The position numbers were made by a program, and so were the translations under genes. Below the pieces are notes generated by a model. That model was not told where the DNA came from. It saw only the letters and a program-made list of their open reading frames with translations, and ran no database searches. A stretch of 64,000 nt of DNA from an archaeon (GTDB taxonomy: Archaea; Asgardarchaeota; Thorarchaeia; Thorarchaeales; Thorarchaeaceae), in contig JAJRZD010000024.1 of assembly GCA_024275415.1 (NCBI GenBank), forward strand, positions 32,427-96,426, written 5' to 3'. Of the stretch, positions 17,740 to 26,843 are shown one piece after another (within the stretch, counting starts at the first letter, position 1; the number at the start of each line of letters is the position of its first letter).

Positions 17740-18876
17740 CTAGATTCCAGTGAAACTATCAACCGTCTTCTGGTCTAATCGTTTGATCACTTCGACAACC
17801 AACTGCACTGCTGCTTCCACGTCGCCCAAATCAAGGATGCCATGATGCGAGTGGATATAGCGGGTAGGAATCCCAAGGAACAAGGAAGGAGCACCCATTC
17901 CAGCCAAGTGAATCTGTCCGGCATCGGTGCCTCCAGCAGGAAGAAACGCGGCTTGATGTTTGATACCCACCTCTTCAGCTACCTCAAGGACAAACTTCCT
18001 CAAGCGAGGGTTAGGAATCATCGAGCCATCACCAGCTGATATTGCCACTCCTTTACCCATTTTCTGGACAAGTCCCTTTGAACCAGGCGAATCTCCAGAG
18101 ATATCGACATCTAGTGCAAAGCCAATATCAGGTTGAATCATCTGAGCAGAGGTCTTGGCGCCACGGAGACCTACCTCCTCCTGCACCGTTGACACCGCAT
18201 AGACTGTGTTAGGATGCTCGATGTTCTCTTCTGCAAGTCGCCGGAGGGCCTCCAATATGATGAACACTCCGATACGATCGTCGAATGCCTTGGCAGAAAC
18301 AAGGGTGACCTCGACAGTCTTCTCCTCGGCATCCTTATCATCCTCATCTTTCTCCTTGCGCTCACGTTTCATAGTCCGGAAATACGAAAGCGGTACAGCA
18401 GGATCTCCTACACGTATGCCCAGCGCCTCCACCTCTTTCTTCGATGAGCAGCCAATGTCAATGTACATCTTGTCTTTTGTCACTACCTTGCTGCGTTCCT
18501 CTGGCGAAAGCACATGTGGGGGTGGTGCCCCTATCACACCGACGATCTTGTCACCTCCCTTGAAGGGACGTATGACAACCTCCTGTGTGAGAAGTGTCTG
18601 ATCCCACCATCCGCCCAATTGATGGAATTTAAGGTAGCCCTCTTTTGTGATTTCTTTGATGACGAAACCAATCTCGTCCACATGCCCAGCGAGCATGATT
18701 TTTGGTCCCGAGTTCCCCTTCTTGAACACGACGGAACCGAGCCTATCGAACAGAATCTCATCGGCAAATTGTTTCCCATACTCGTGCGCGATTCTCTGAG
18801 CCTCTGATTCGTGTCCACTGGGACCGAAGGCATTGCAGAGGTTTTCTAGGAATTTGATATCAAGTGTGTTAACCAT
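17740..18876 (-). CDS. M42-family aminopeptidase/endoglucanase-like metallopeptidase
   Basis: M42 peptidases are large tetrahedral-complex aminopeptidases with two metal ions. Signatures are GPSGHE near the start, AGHVDEIGFV (first metal His and Asp), FDDRIG, VQEEVGLRGA (catalytic Glu pair), ALDVDISGD, GTDAGQIH and the C-terminal RYIHSHHG. An acidic/basic insertion after YFRTMKRERKEK (about 15 residues) is unusual. The start was placed at ATG 18876; the frame is open further upstream but without family sequence. Confidence 0.9.
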   Translation of the reverse strand: MVNTLDIKFLENLCNAFGPSGHESEAQRIAHEYGKQFADEILFDRLGSVVFKKGNSGPKIMLAGHVDEIGFVIKEITKEGYLKFHQLGGWWDQTLLTQEVVIRPFKGGDKIVGVIGAPPPHVLSPEERSKVVTKDKMYIDIGCSSKKEVEALGIRVGDPAVPLSYFRTMKRERKEKDEDDKDAEEKTVEVTLVSAKAFDDRIGVFIILEALRRLAEENIEHPNTVYAVSTVQEEVGLRGAKTSAQMIQPDIGFALDVDISGDSPGSKGLVQKMGKGVAISAGDGSMIPNPRLRKFVLEVAEEVGIKHQAAFLPAGGTDAGQIHLAGMGAPSLFLGIPTRYIHSHHGILDLGDVEAAVQLVVEVIKRLDQKTVDSFTGI

Positions 18877-18962
18877 CAACAACCATCTCAAATCATGGGT
18901 TTGTGATAGTTTGAACAATAGGTAGCGACTATAGTGTGTTTTGGTCAGTACAACGCTGGCTA

Positions 18963-19493
18963 TCAGACAGTTGACTGCGCCAGCATATAGAACGCTTCCT
19001 CGATATTCTGCCCAGTGAGCGCGCTAGTTTCAAGGTAGGCGACCAGACCGTTCTCCTCCACAAACTGCTCACCCATCTCAGTAGTGATTACTCTTTCATC
19101 GGCAAGATCAATCTTATTGGCAAGGAGGATGATGGGGATCCGCATACCCAATGCGGAATCAGTTTCTTCGAGCCATCGTGGCAATTCCAGCCATGTGTTT
19201 TTACGGGTCACATCAAAAACGAGTAGTGCACCCTTTGAGCCCTTGTAGTAGCTCTTTCTGATGAAATCAAATCGATCCTGACCTGCGAGATCCCACACAA
19301 GTAATTTGACCTTGACATCCGATCCAGCCTGAGATTTCACTGATACCGTCTTGACGGCGAATTGAGAGCCGATGGTAACGATGTATTGGTCTGAGAATTT
19401 CTGAGTCAAGAAGCGGTTCACGATTGCAGTCTTACCACTCCCACCAGCTCCTATCATACATACCTTTCTCATGTAGTCAAAAGATTCGCTCAT
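18963..19493 (-). CDS. Rab-like small GTPase
   Basis: The 176-residue protein is a single Ras-superfamily G domain: GAGGSGKT (15-22), a Thr-Ile-Gly in switch I (40-42), WDLAGQDRF (67-75), NKID (126-129) and ETSAL (about 153-157). It lacks a C-terminal Cys for prenylation, so any membrane link must be indirect. It is of the eukaryote-like type abundant in Asgard archaea. It stands alone. Confidence 0.9.
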   Translation of the reverse strand: MSESFDYMRKVCMIGAGGSGKTAIVNRFLTQKFSDQYIVTIGSQFAVKTVSVKSQAGSDVKVKLLVWDLAGQDRFDFIRKSYYKGSKGALLVFDVTRKNTWLELPRWLEETDSALGMRIPIILLANKIDLADERVITTEMGEQFVEENGLVAYLETSALTGQNIEEAFYMLAQSTV

Positions 19494-19685
19494 TCTGGGT
19501 TGTCCTCTTGATTATAGATTTTGAAAGCGTTCCAAAGTTCCCTGCCGAGGGAGTGGTTCCGCTGTATTTAGGCTTTTTCGGAGTAGATACCTGACTTGTA
19601 TGGCGCGTTCCAGATAAATGAAACGTTCGTGTACGAAGGGATTATATCGGAATGTCCGCTTTCAGCAGTTGCCGGGAGGATTATA

Positions 19686-19874
19686 ATGAACCTGATTACC
19701 GTCAAGATGAGCGAAATTTACGTGAAAGGATTAGATAGACTGGTAGAGATGGGAATGTACCCTTCACGGAGTGAAGCAATTAGGGTGGCAATCAGGGATC
19801 TTTTGATGAAAGAACTCTGGCCAATCGAAGGTCTCCCTGGCAGATTGGGCAAAGAGGACGACCAGATCGAATAG
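19686..19874 (+). CDS. Ribbon-helix-helix (CopG/NikR-type) regulator
   Basis: The 62-residue protein has an N-terminal strand (LITVKMSEIYVKGLDRLVEMG) and a helix pair (SRSEAIRVAIRDLLMKEL) typical of ribbon-helix-helix DNA-binding dimers. The ATG follows GGGAGGA by five bases, which sets the start. It lies upstream of an ABC permease and ATPase in the same direction and may control them. Confidence 0.8.
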   Translation: MNLITVKMSEIYVKGLDRLVEMGMYPSRSEAIRVAIRDLLMKELWPIEGLPGRLGKEDDQIE

Positions 19875-19959
19875 GCACCCTGTTGTACCACACCCGAAAG
19901 AATGATTAGGACAGGATTCTGCACGGATACATGACACGCTACATGGAGGACATTCGCAA

Positions 19960-20472
19960 TTGAATATTCGAATCCTATTCAAGAGTTTCAAGTTTGCATT
20001 TCGTGCTCGGAAACGTGTATTCTCATTCATAGTCATCTATGCAATGCTGTACGTATTTGTCGCAAAAGGCATTGACCTATTGGGAGTCCCATCGCTACTG
20101 ATGGCATTCATAGTAGCCACCATATATGCCATCCTTATAGCTCAATTCCGTCGCAGGGATATCGCCATCCTGAAATGTGTTTCTTGGAGTAATTCAGAGA
20201 TACTGCTCCTTTTGATTGGAGAGGTAATTCTTGTATCATTCACGGCATTCCTGATTGTATTTCAACTGAGTGTAGAGATACTAGGACTGATGGCCTATTT
20301 TGGAACCATTGGCACTGCATTGTTCACAGACATCTATAATGCGATTGCAATCGAGGCAGGGCCCATGGCCACTACATTGTTCTACATCATCATCCTTCAG
20401 ATTCCGGGACTGGTGCTGGCACAGCTAAGGGCAATGAGCATCCCGCCTATGAAGGCTCTTAGGGAGGAATGA
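19960..20472 (+). CDS. Short FtsX/MacB-like ABC transporter permease
   Basis: The 170-residue protein has about four membrane helices and the C-terminal end typical of FtsX-type permeases (IPPMKALREE). It is only half the length of usual MacB permeases and lacks the large extracellular domain. The start is a TTG with GGAGGA nine bases upstream. It is followed four bases later by its ATPase gene. It may work as a homodimer; substrate unknown. Confidence 0.75.
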   Translation: MNIRILFKSFKFAFRARKRVFSFIVIYAMLYVFVAKGIDLLGVPSLLMAFIVATIYAILIAQFRRRDIAILKCVSWSNSEILLLLIGEVILVSFTAFLIVFQLSVEILGLMAYFGTIGTALFTDIYNAIAIEAGPMATTLFYIIILQIPGLVLAQLRAMSIPPMKALREE

Positions 20473-20476
20473 TAAC

Positions 20477-21163
20477 ATGGCAAATCCAATAATCAGGCTT
20501 GAGGGTGTAGACAAAGAGTATGGTAGGGGAAAGAACACTGTTGCCGCACTGAAGAACATCAACTTGGAAATTCAGCCAGGCGAGTTCATCGCCGTAGTTG
20601 GACCTTCGGGTTGTGGGAAGTCCACGTTATTGCATGTGATGGCAGGACTTGAACAGCCATCTGATGGGAGGATATTGCTCGACGGTGTGGATGTCACACT
20701 GATAAGCGAACGCGACCTCCCAAAGGTGAGAGCACAGAAGATTGGTTTCGTCTTTCAGTCATTCCTCTTAATCGAGGATCTGACAGCATATGAGAACATT
20801 GAAGCCGTCCTGTGGCCAATCGAGGAGTACAACAAGGAAAAGCAGGAATCAATGACACTTGATGTCCTTCGTGAGGTGGATATGCTTGAGCGTAGAGACC
20901 ATCGTCCGTTGCAGCTTAGCGGGGGAGAACAGCAACGTATAGCAATCGCCCGCGCATTGGTCAATAGTCCTCCAATTCTTTTCTGCGACGAGCCTACTGG
21001 AAATCTTGACTCGGGGACTGGAGATACAATCATGAAACTGATTGCACGACTGAACCGAGAACGAAAGATGACTGTTGTGCTGGTCACACATAATGAAGAA
21101 TTGACAAAATATGCAAAGCGTGTTGTCCGGATGAGAGATGGTGCAATCACATCGATTAAGTAG
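20477..21163 (+). CDS. ABC transporter ATPase (LolD/MacB family)
   Basis: Walker A is GPSGCGKST (about 40-48), the signature is LSGGEQQR, Walker B is ILFCDEP followed by TGNLDS, and the switch His is in VTHNEE. Residues around FVFQSFLL fit the Q-loop. It is the partner of the short FtsX-type permease just upstream. A strong stem-loop with a T-run starts at its stop codon. Confidence 0.93.
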   Translation: MANPIIRLEGVDKEYGRGKNTVAALKNINLEIQPGEFIAVVGPSGCGKSTLLHVMAGLEQPSDGRILLDGVDVTLISERDLPKVRAQKIGFVFQSFLLIEDLTAYENIEAVLWPIEEYNKEKQESMTLDVLREVDMLERRDHRPLQLSGGEQQRIAIARALVNSPPILFCDEPTGNLDSGTGDTIMKLIARLNRERKMTVVLVTHNEELTKYAKRVVRMRDGAITSIK

Positions 21164-21194
21164 GGGCCGCCAGTACGGCGGTGCCCCCTTTTTT
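21163..21194 (+). terminator. Stem-loop with T-run after the ABC ATPase gene
   Basis: A GC-rich stem (GGGGC and CGCC pairing with GGCG and GCCCC around an AGTAC loop) overlaps the stop codon and is followed by six T. It has the form of an intrinsic terminator and should end the RHH/ABC transcript. Confidence 0.7.
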
Positions 21195-21249
21195 GAAATT
21201 AGGCTAGATGCTAATTATTATAGGCATAGCGCGTGGAGTGCCATTTGTG

Positions 21250-22080
21250 ATGGAGAAAGCTGAATGCAAACACTTGCTGGACAAAGCCGAAAAAGAGGCA
21301 AAGCAAGGCAATAATGAAACATCCGCAGAGTTGTTTGTGTCAGCGGCTAAATGTTGGTCCAGATGGGAGTTTTTTAGCAAGGCGGCAAAGGCTTACGAAC
21401 GAGCTTACGAGCACGCGATGCTGGCACACAAATATGCAGAAGCAGCTGAAAGTATGAAATCTGCAGGGTATTGTTGGATCCGAGAGAGCGAGCATGAGAA
21501 ATTTGAGGTGGACTATCAGATTGCGTCTGAGGCATACATCTATGCTGCTGAGGAAGAAAAAAATCCTGTCAGATTTGTTGATGGGGCATTCTGTGCCATA
21601 GTCGGTGGAGACTTGGAGCTAGCTCGTCAATTGATACATGCTGCGGCAGAAACAACGAAGGGTAAAGCCAAGGAGATGATCAATCTTTGCCTGATGCTCA
21701 ATGAGTATCATTTTGGAGATGCAGACATGTATATTGAAGCTGCACTGACGCGAGTCTTAGATAGAAATGCGATAAAGGAGATTCGTGAGATGTTTTTCCT
21801 GTCCTTTGCGGCTTTTGTCCGTTCATCGTTGGAGTCTGAAGTTGCAGTGACTGTCAATAGCCTCTCTGAAAGCACCGGACTCGATAAACATAAAGTAAGA
21901 CAGATGGTTAATCGGGGGATTGTACAGGGACATATCCCAGCTTATTTGGATCAGGATTCGGAGGAGTTGGTGATTGATAGCGACCGCTTGGATCTTTCGG
22001 ATCTCCGAAGAAGGAAACGACCAATTCTCAGCAGGGATCTACGTGACCCTGGCGCATGGGACATGCAACTTGATGATTGA
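21250..22080 (+). CDS. SNAP-like TPR protein with C-terminal PCI-type winged helix
   Basis: Residues 1-180 are antiparallel helical repeats with alternating Ala/Tyr packing (SAELFVSAAKCW, AAKAYERAYEHA, AAESMKSAGYCW), like alpha-SNAP or PCI-domain helical repeats. Residues about 195-250 form a winged helix (VAVTVNSLSESTGLDKHKV, then RGIVQGHIPAYLDQ), matching the end of PCI domains in eukaryotic lid, CSN and eIF3 subunits. The start at ATG 21250 was preferred because family-like sequence begins there. It lies after a terminator, so it has its own promoter. Function is unknown. Confidence 0.7.
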   Translation: MEKAECKHLLDKAEKEAKQGNNETSAELFVSAAKCWSRWEFFSKAAKAYERAYEHAMLAHKYAEAAESMKSAGYCWIRESEHEKFEVDYQIASEAYIYAAEEEKNPVRFVDGAFCAIVGGDLELARQLIHAAAETTKGKAKEMINLCLMLNEYHFGDADMYIEAALTRVLDRNAIKEIREMFFLSFAAFVRSSLESEVAVTVNSLSESTGLDKHKVRQMVNRGIVQGHIPAYLDQDSEELVIDSDRLDLSDLRRRKRPILSRDLRDPGAWDMQLDD

Positions 22081-22228
22081 ATGGTGAGGGGCTATGCTAG
22101 TTCACGCATGCAAGATTAAAATTGGAGTGCTTACTCGGTAGTGTATACCATAAGGCAGGAGTCGGTGCATATCGTCGAAAGCATTTTTAGTACGATTGCG
22201 TCACTGACTACCTGCATAAACGGCAACT

Positions 22229-22459
22229 ATGGGTGTAAAACTAATGAAAGACGGGCTGAAATGGCTTCAATGTCCTGTATGTAAGGAAACGATATCATGG
22301 CAGGTTCCGAAGGAAGCTCTAAAGGGAGTGAAGCGGTTTCCAGCGCCAGTAATCATCAAACATCATGATCACTATATTATCTGTTATATGGACAGTCACT
22401 TCCAGCTGGCCGATACAGAAGCTGCATTATCGTGTGTCGAAGGTAGCTCTCGGAAATAA
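22229..22459 (+). CDS. Small CxxC protein, unknown function
   Basis: The 76-residue protein has CPVCKE near residue 15 and a second half with a repeated-His, aromatic pattern (RFPAPVIIKHHDHYIICYMDSHFQ). It has the character of a real, conserved-looking small archaeal protein rather than a chance frame. Two Cys alone would need other ligands, perhaps the His, to hold zinc. It converges on the operon at 22471-23719. Confidence 0.5.
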   Translation: MGVKLMKDGLKWLQCPVCKETISWQVPKEALKGVKRFPAPVIIKHHDHYIICYMDSHFQLADTEAALSCVEGSSRK

Positions 22460-22470
22460 GTCATTTCGTT

Positions 22471-23013
22471 TTACGAGTCCAGCCCGTTGTCAAGTGCCCA
22501 TTCCAGAACTTGTGCAGCCTGTGTGCTTGAAATTCCCCAAATTTGTAACTTGTTGATGAGTTCTCGGATACCATCGACCCAGTCCTTGAGAAGATCACGT
22601 ATTCGAAAGACGACATTAGCGTTCTCTGACTCCTTTAGTATAGACAAGAACTTGGTGACAAGGCTCTGCGAGAAGACAAGAATTGTTTCAAGTCGAGCAA
22701 TCCACTCTTCACGAGGCAGACCGGTCAATGTCTGTGCCACTGAAAGGTGGTAATCATACTGCGTAGCGAAGTATCTGAGACGCCAGCTCAGGAATTCAAT
22801 CAGTAGTGTTCGATAGGCATCGCTTGGCGCAGTCCTCATAAGAAGTAGCAAGAATCGTTCGGTCATCTCATCTGCCGACACACTGGCTTCGTAGAATTGA
22901 GCCATTGCCTGTTGGTACTGACCATTGGACAAACTCTTTTCTGCATCATGCGCGGCATTCTTGAACTTCTGAACGAGGGATCTAGTAGAGTCGAGTTCAT
23001 AGTTAGGGGTCAC
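22471..23013 (-). CDS. All-helical protein, unknown function
   Basis: The 180-residue protein is predicted helical throughout with no Cys and no membrane segment. The N-terminal third resembles a TPR- or MIT-like hairpin (FKNAAHDAEKSLSNGQYQQAMAQFYEAS). It is the third gene of an operon after a wHTH protein and an ACT-like protein, starting with a GTG three bases after the previous stop. It may be an effector of that regulatory pair. Confidence 0.65.
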   Translation of the reverse strand: MTPNYELDSTRSLVQKFKNAAHDAEKSLSNGQYQQAMAQFYEASVSADEMTERFLLLLMRTAPSDAYRTLLIEFLSWRLRYFATQYDYHLSVAQTLTGLPREEWIARLETILVFSQSLVTKFLSILKESENANVVFRIRDLLKDWVDGIRELINKLQIWGISSTQAAQVLEWALDNGLDS

Positions 23014-23015
23014 CG

Positions 23016-23453
23016 TTACTTTGCACCTCCTTTCGTAACACCATACTCGTCTCCCGTAAGATAGACAGTTTCCACCTCGTGGACAACATCTAAGCTACGA
23101 AGCCATGCAATGAACTCTTCAATTTTGTCCTTGTCTTGGATAGCGAAGTAGCCCTCCCACAAGCATGAATCCTCTAGCGGGCAGAACCCAGTTGAATGAA
23201 GCAATCGGATATCGGATTGACGAATCCTCGCATAAAGTATGTGGGATGCTTCGGTGAATGAGCCCAGATCTAACGAAACGCGGACATGAACTGTGAAATT
23301 GGAGATTATTGGTATCACGCGCAAGAAGCCGCTCCTAGAACGTATTATGAGTACCTCGGATTTGTCCTGTAACCCAATTGCATTGAGGTGTTGTTTTATA
23401 CTAATCATGCCGTCTGTTATTTTTGAAACCGACCCCTCAGTTAGTTGTTTCAT
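23016..23453 (-). CDS. ACT-like regulatory protein
   Basis: The 145-residue protein has a strand-helix-strand pattern in its C-terminal 90 residues (FTVHVRVSLDLGSFTEASHILY, then a helix and a final strand before GDEYG) that suggests an ACT-like ligand-binding fold. The start is fixed by an ATGA overlap with the stop of the preceding wHTH gene; the frame is open further upstream but that part overlaps the wHTH gene. It probably partners the wHTH protein. Confidence 0.6.
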   Translation of the reverse strand: MKQLTEGSVSKITDGMISIKQHLNAIGLQDKSEVLIIRSRSGFLRVIPIISNFTVHVRVSLDLGSFTEASHILYARIRQSDIRLLHSTGFCPLEDSCLWEGYFAIQDKDKIEEFIAWLRSLDVVHEVETVYLTGDEYGVTKGGAK

Positions 23454-23719
23454 ACATTCCATCCTACTAGTTCTTTCAAAACTTTGCTGCCATATTGTGT
23501 CTTGAGATATCGCCCCTTCTCGATGCGTATCAGTCCTAAGGTGGATAACAGGGGAATCTTTACCGCCAGACACGACTTGCTTATGGTTCCCAACCGGGTG
23601 ATATCAGCATTTGTCTGGCATCCCTGAAAGATAAGAGTGAGTATTTCAATCCCAAGTTCACCTAGGAGGTATCCAATGGTTGAGATGTCCAATCTCTTTT
23701 CTAGTTCACTGGGACCCAT
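23450..23719 (-). CDS. Small winged-helix DNA-binding protein
   Basis: The 89-residue protein fits an ArsR/MarR-like winged helix: a helix with GELGIEILTLIFQGCQTNADIT, a recognition helix (SKSCLAVKIPLLSTLGLI) and a basic wing (RIEKGRYLKT). It is the first gene of a tight three-gene operon, overlapping the next by ATGA. It is a likely transcription regulator, perhaps of its own operon. Confidence 0.65.
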   Translation of the reverse strand: MGPSELEKRLDISTIGYLLGELGIEILTLIFQGCQTNADITRLGTISKSCLAVKIPLLSTLGLIRIEKGRYLKTQYGSKVLKELVGWNV

Positions 23720-23781
23720 TTCAGGTTTGTATATTAACTATATGCGGAAAAAGAAAGCTGCGATGTCCTCTAAGAGAGCAC

Positions 23782-24759
23782 CTATCTTTCAAGGGGGGGC
23801 GGGTTGTTCACTTTGAAGTAGTCGGATGCACTTGCCCAGTGTTGAAAGTCTGGAGATGGAGGTGCGTTTCTATACAGTTGTGCTCTTTTTGCCTCTAACG
23901 CATTGACAGGACGTCCAGCCAATTCTGCCATTGTAAGAACCTCATTTGCGTTTGATTGAGACCCAGAAAACACAGGAGCCATCCACTGATCCCAGCCCTT
24001 AGCTCGCAAGAGATGATGATCAACAACCAGGTATCGGGTAGACTTTGCTAATTCCACTAACGAATGAAGTGCATCTTGCTCGTCCGACCTTGTAAATTGT
24101 CTTAGGTAAATCGGGGGACCACCGACGATAATGACCTCAGCATTGAATGATAGGAGATACTCCAAGGTCAGTCGAGATATGGGCCCTTGCACATCGGGAG
24201 CGAACAGCACTCTCTTCGAGTCATAATCGATACATACCGCAAGCACGAAGCCAAGAGCGCTGCCTTCAGGCCCGTGTGACAAAGGATGTGAGAAGACCAC
24301 CGTAGTTTCGTCGAACTTGAATTCCTTGCCGTCTGCAATTTCCAATATGGCACTGTTTGCAAGATCCTTTTCAAAATAGTATGCACGCCTTCGTTGCGAG
24401 GCGTTGATGTTCGTGCGGCCATCCTTCATCAGCACATGTTTCCCCCCATATATCCGGATTCTATCGTCAGGTGTACTGAGATTGTATCTAAAATTCGTCG
24501 CACCAGGTCGTACATGGTCGAAATGATAGTGTGAAACAGTGATGATGTCGCACTCTCTTGCATGCACCTCAATCCTTGCAAGTGCCTCCTGCAATGCCTT
24601 GTATTCAAGGGGGTGAGGCTCGTAGGGATACCTGAAAGCCAATGCAGCAGATGCATCTAGGAGGACGGATACATCGGGAGTGTCAATTCTTGTACAAAGA
24701 GAACGAACTCCCATGCTCTCTGCTGCTAGAGGCTGAATTTCGATATTCCCAAGTTTCAA
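23782..24759 (-). CDS. Metallo-beta-lactamase-fold hydrolase (UPF0282/COG2248 type)
   Basis: The 325-residue protein has the HYHFDH metal motif near residue 80, a SHPLSHGPEG segment, FAPDVQGP and a late VVDHHLLR, the pattern of the archaeal UPF0282 family of predicted metal-dependent hydrolases. The substrate is not known. It overlaps the upstream Nudix gene by ATGA, so they are translated together. Confidence 0.85.
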   Translation of the reverse strand: MKLGNIEIQPLAAESMGVRSLCTRIDTPDVSVLLDASAALAFRYPYEPHPLEYKALQEALARIEVHARECDIITVSHYHFDHVRPGATNFRYNLSTPDDRIRIYGGKHVLMKDGRTNINASQRRRAYYFEKDLANSAILEIADGKEFKFDETTVVFSHPLSHGPEGSALGFVLAVCIDYDSKRVLFAPDVQGPISRLTLEYLLSFNAEVIIVGGPPIYLRQFTRSDEQDALHSLVELAKSTRYLVVDHHLLRAKGWDQWMAPVFSGSQSNANEVLTMAELAGRPVNALEAKRAQLYRNAPPSPDFQHWASASDYFKVNNPPPLER

Positions 24760-25253
24760 TGCATGACCTCACGATAGTAGTTAAGGTGGTATACCCCATC
24801 CTCTTGGACAAGCTCTGCCTCATGATACGCAAGGTTGTCGTGGGATTGGGAGTTGAATCGCTTGAACATCTCGTAGTCTGAAGGGAGGATTTTACCTTCC
24901 ATGTCATTGATCTGGTCATGAGTGAAAAGCGCCATGTCTCCTTCTTGATGGGATGGGGTGAACGAGTCTATATGCGCGTCCCCAACAAAGATGATGAAAT
25001 GTGCTTGCAACGAACCAGTGGGTGATACCAGTCGCTCAGACACAATGCCTTTCAGTGTATAGCCACTAATTGTGGTTGCACCAGTTTCTTCCATGACTTC
25101 CCTGATGGCAGCTGAAGGTATATGCTCCCCAATATCGACCTTCCCTCCAACCAAGCTCCAGAGATTCTCATATGGTGGATTTCTTCGTTTCAGGAGCAGG
25201 TATTTTTCATCCAAACGAAGGATAGTGATTGCGATAGGTATGATCTTTGTCAT
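24756..25253 (-). CDS. Nudix hydrolase
   Basis: The Nudix box begins at GGKVDIGEH and ends with REVMEETGA, with all key residues (G, E, RE-x-x-EE-x-G) present. Nudix enzymes hydrolyse nucleoside diphosphates linked to other groups. The 165-residue length is normal; the C-terminal 40 residues vary. It leads a two-gene operon with the MBL-fold hydrolase and diverges from the cca gene. Confidence 0.88.
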   Translation of the reverse strand: MTKIIPIAITILRLDEKYLLLKRRNPPYENLWSLVGGKVDIGEHIPSAAIREVMEETGATTISGYTLKGIVSERLVSPTGSLQAHFIIFVGDAHIDSFTPSHQEGDMALFTHDQINDMEGKILPSDYEMFKRFNSQSHDNLAYHEAELVQEDGVYHLNYYREVMH

Positions 25254-25292
25254 CGTACAAACCAGCGTGTAAGCTGCAATGTGCCTTACTGC

Positions 25293-25298
25293 TATAAA
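25293..25298 (+). promoter_or_regulatory. TATA box upstream of cca
   Basis: TATAAA lies 74 bases before the chosen cca start and 40 bases before the first base of the Nudix gene on the other strand. It suits rightward transcription with a start near 25322. Confidence 0.4.
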
Positions 25299-25366
25299 TG
25301 ATATCTGCGAACTTGAATACGAAAATTCTTAGCGTTTTTATCATGTTCTCAAACGGACGCATTACG

Positions 25367-26809
25367 ATGAGATTATTGACCGATGACCTACGAGCAAAAG
25401 TGTTAAGCATCATTACACCGACTCAGAGTGAGATCGACCGCCAGCAGAAGACAATCGAAGAACTGACCATTGCAATAGCATCCTATGCATCTGAACATGG
25501 TTATCAATACTCGTTTATTTTACCTCAGGGATCAACAGGGCAGAAGCAAACACAGTTGAGGGGGGCAAGCGATATCGACCTTTTCATTGGAATCGATCCG
25601 AACGAGTACGAACACATATTGGCACTGCCAAGGAAACAAAGAAGCGCTGAACTTGATTCTTTGTTCGACCGTTTCATCAAGGAATGGTTCATTCCAGCAC
25701 TCTCAAAGATTCCAGCCCAAGACATGAGAAAAACCTACTCGCAGCACCCCTACTTGTCGGCATCATATATGGGGAGCGATGTTGATGTGCTGGTCTGCTT
25801 CGATATTCCTGCTGAAAGAATCGCTAGTGAGGGGCCAATAACAGCTGTAGACAGAACTGTACATCATTCAGCATATGTTGCATCACGGTTGAATACTAGA
25901 CTTCGTGACGACGTAAGAGTCCTAAAGTCTTTTGTCCGAGCATGTCACGCATATGGAGATGCTTGTGCTGTAGGACAGATGGGCTTCACTGGGGTTTCAC
26001 TTGAATTGCTTGTCATAAATCAGCAGGGATTAGAAGGGGCGCTGCAAAGAATCATAGATCTTAGAGAGAAGCCACTAGACCCGCTTGGGAGAAGCAAAAA
26101 ACAACTGCTTACGAAACTATCATTCAAGGATGATTTTGTGTTCATCATCGACCCCACAGATACCAGTCGGAATATTGCCTCCAGCTTCTCTGAAAGAGCC
26201 TATAATTGGGTCAGTAGGAGAGCATACGAATTACTTGACGCAAAGGGGGATGAAACAAAAATCCTTGACATGGTAATTGAGAAAGCAATCCCTACCACTC
26301 CACCCCCAGACTGGCTTATTCCACATCTCTTCATTTTTGAAGTGTGTTCTGACGAGAGCAAACATTACACGGTGAACAGGGACAAGCTGTACAGGGTATG
26401 CCGAAGGATATCAAGGGAGATTTCCTTCGAAAGGACTGGTGAACCAAGGTTCGGACAGAACACCTTTGAGATCCTTCTCGAGGGAACACGGTTTGCGATA
26501 GGGTTCTTAGTCGAGAGAACTGACATTCCACATACCTATGCTCGACGTGGACCACCAGTTGGCTCATCAGGAATGGATGCATTCATAGCCGCCCATAAAG
26601 GAGTCTATCAGAAAGAGGGATATCTGTGGGTAGATGCCAGACGAAAATGGGTCAATGTAAGAGAAATGATTAGGTCTATGATGACAGAGTATCTTCCTGC
26701 TGGGTTCATATTACAATCCGGTATTTCTGAAACAGGTTGGCGTATAGCCAATATCCTGTATCGAGTGATCTTGCCGTTGGAACGATTTCCTATCAAAGCA
26801 AGAGTTTAA
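25367..26809 (+). CDS. cca: CCA-adding enzyme (archaeal class I tRNA nucleotidyltransferase)
   Basis: This enzyme builds or repairs the CCA end of tRNA without a nucleic-acid template. The nucleotidyltransferase motif is GSTGQ with DIDLFI (metal Asp pair); a third Asp follows in SDVDVLVCF. Helical domains and a tail region follow as in archaeal class I enzymes, and 480 residues is close to the family length. The start at ATG 25367 begins where family sequence begins; an ATG eight codons earlier is possible. The tRNA-Leu in this window has CCA encoded, so the enzyme may mainly repair ends. Confidence 0.92.
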   Translation: MRLLTDDLRAKVLSIITPTQSEIDRQQKTIEELTIAIASYASEHGYQYSFILPQGSTGQKQTQLRGASDIDLFIGIDPNEYEHILALPRKQRSAELDSLFDRFIKEWFIPALSKIPAQDMRKTYSQHPYLSASYMGSDVDVLVCFDIPAERIASEGPITAVDRTVHHSAYVASRLNTRLRDDVRVLKSFVRACHAYGDACAVGQMGFTGVSLELLVINQQGLEGALQRIIDLREKPLDPLGRSKKQLLTKLSFKDDFVFIIDPTDTSRNIASSFSERAYNWVSRRAYELLDAKGDETKILDMVIEKAIPTTPPPDWLIPHLFIFEVCSDESKHYTVNRDKLYRVCRRISREISFERTGEPRFGQNTFEILLEGTRFAIGFLVERTDIPHTYARRGPPVGSSGMDAFIAAHKGVYQKEGYLWVDARRKWVNVREMIRSMMTEYLPAGFILQSGISETGWRIANILYRVILPLERFPIKARV

Positions 26810-26843
26810 GCAGACGAATGCTCATCTAGGTGAGGGACTACCT

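Noticed and set aside
21208..21249. Earlier start for the SNAP/PCI-like protein
   Set aside because: The extra 14 residues are hydrophobic and unlike helical repeats, and the ATG at 21250 begins the family-like part.
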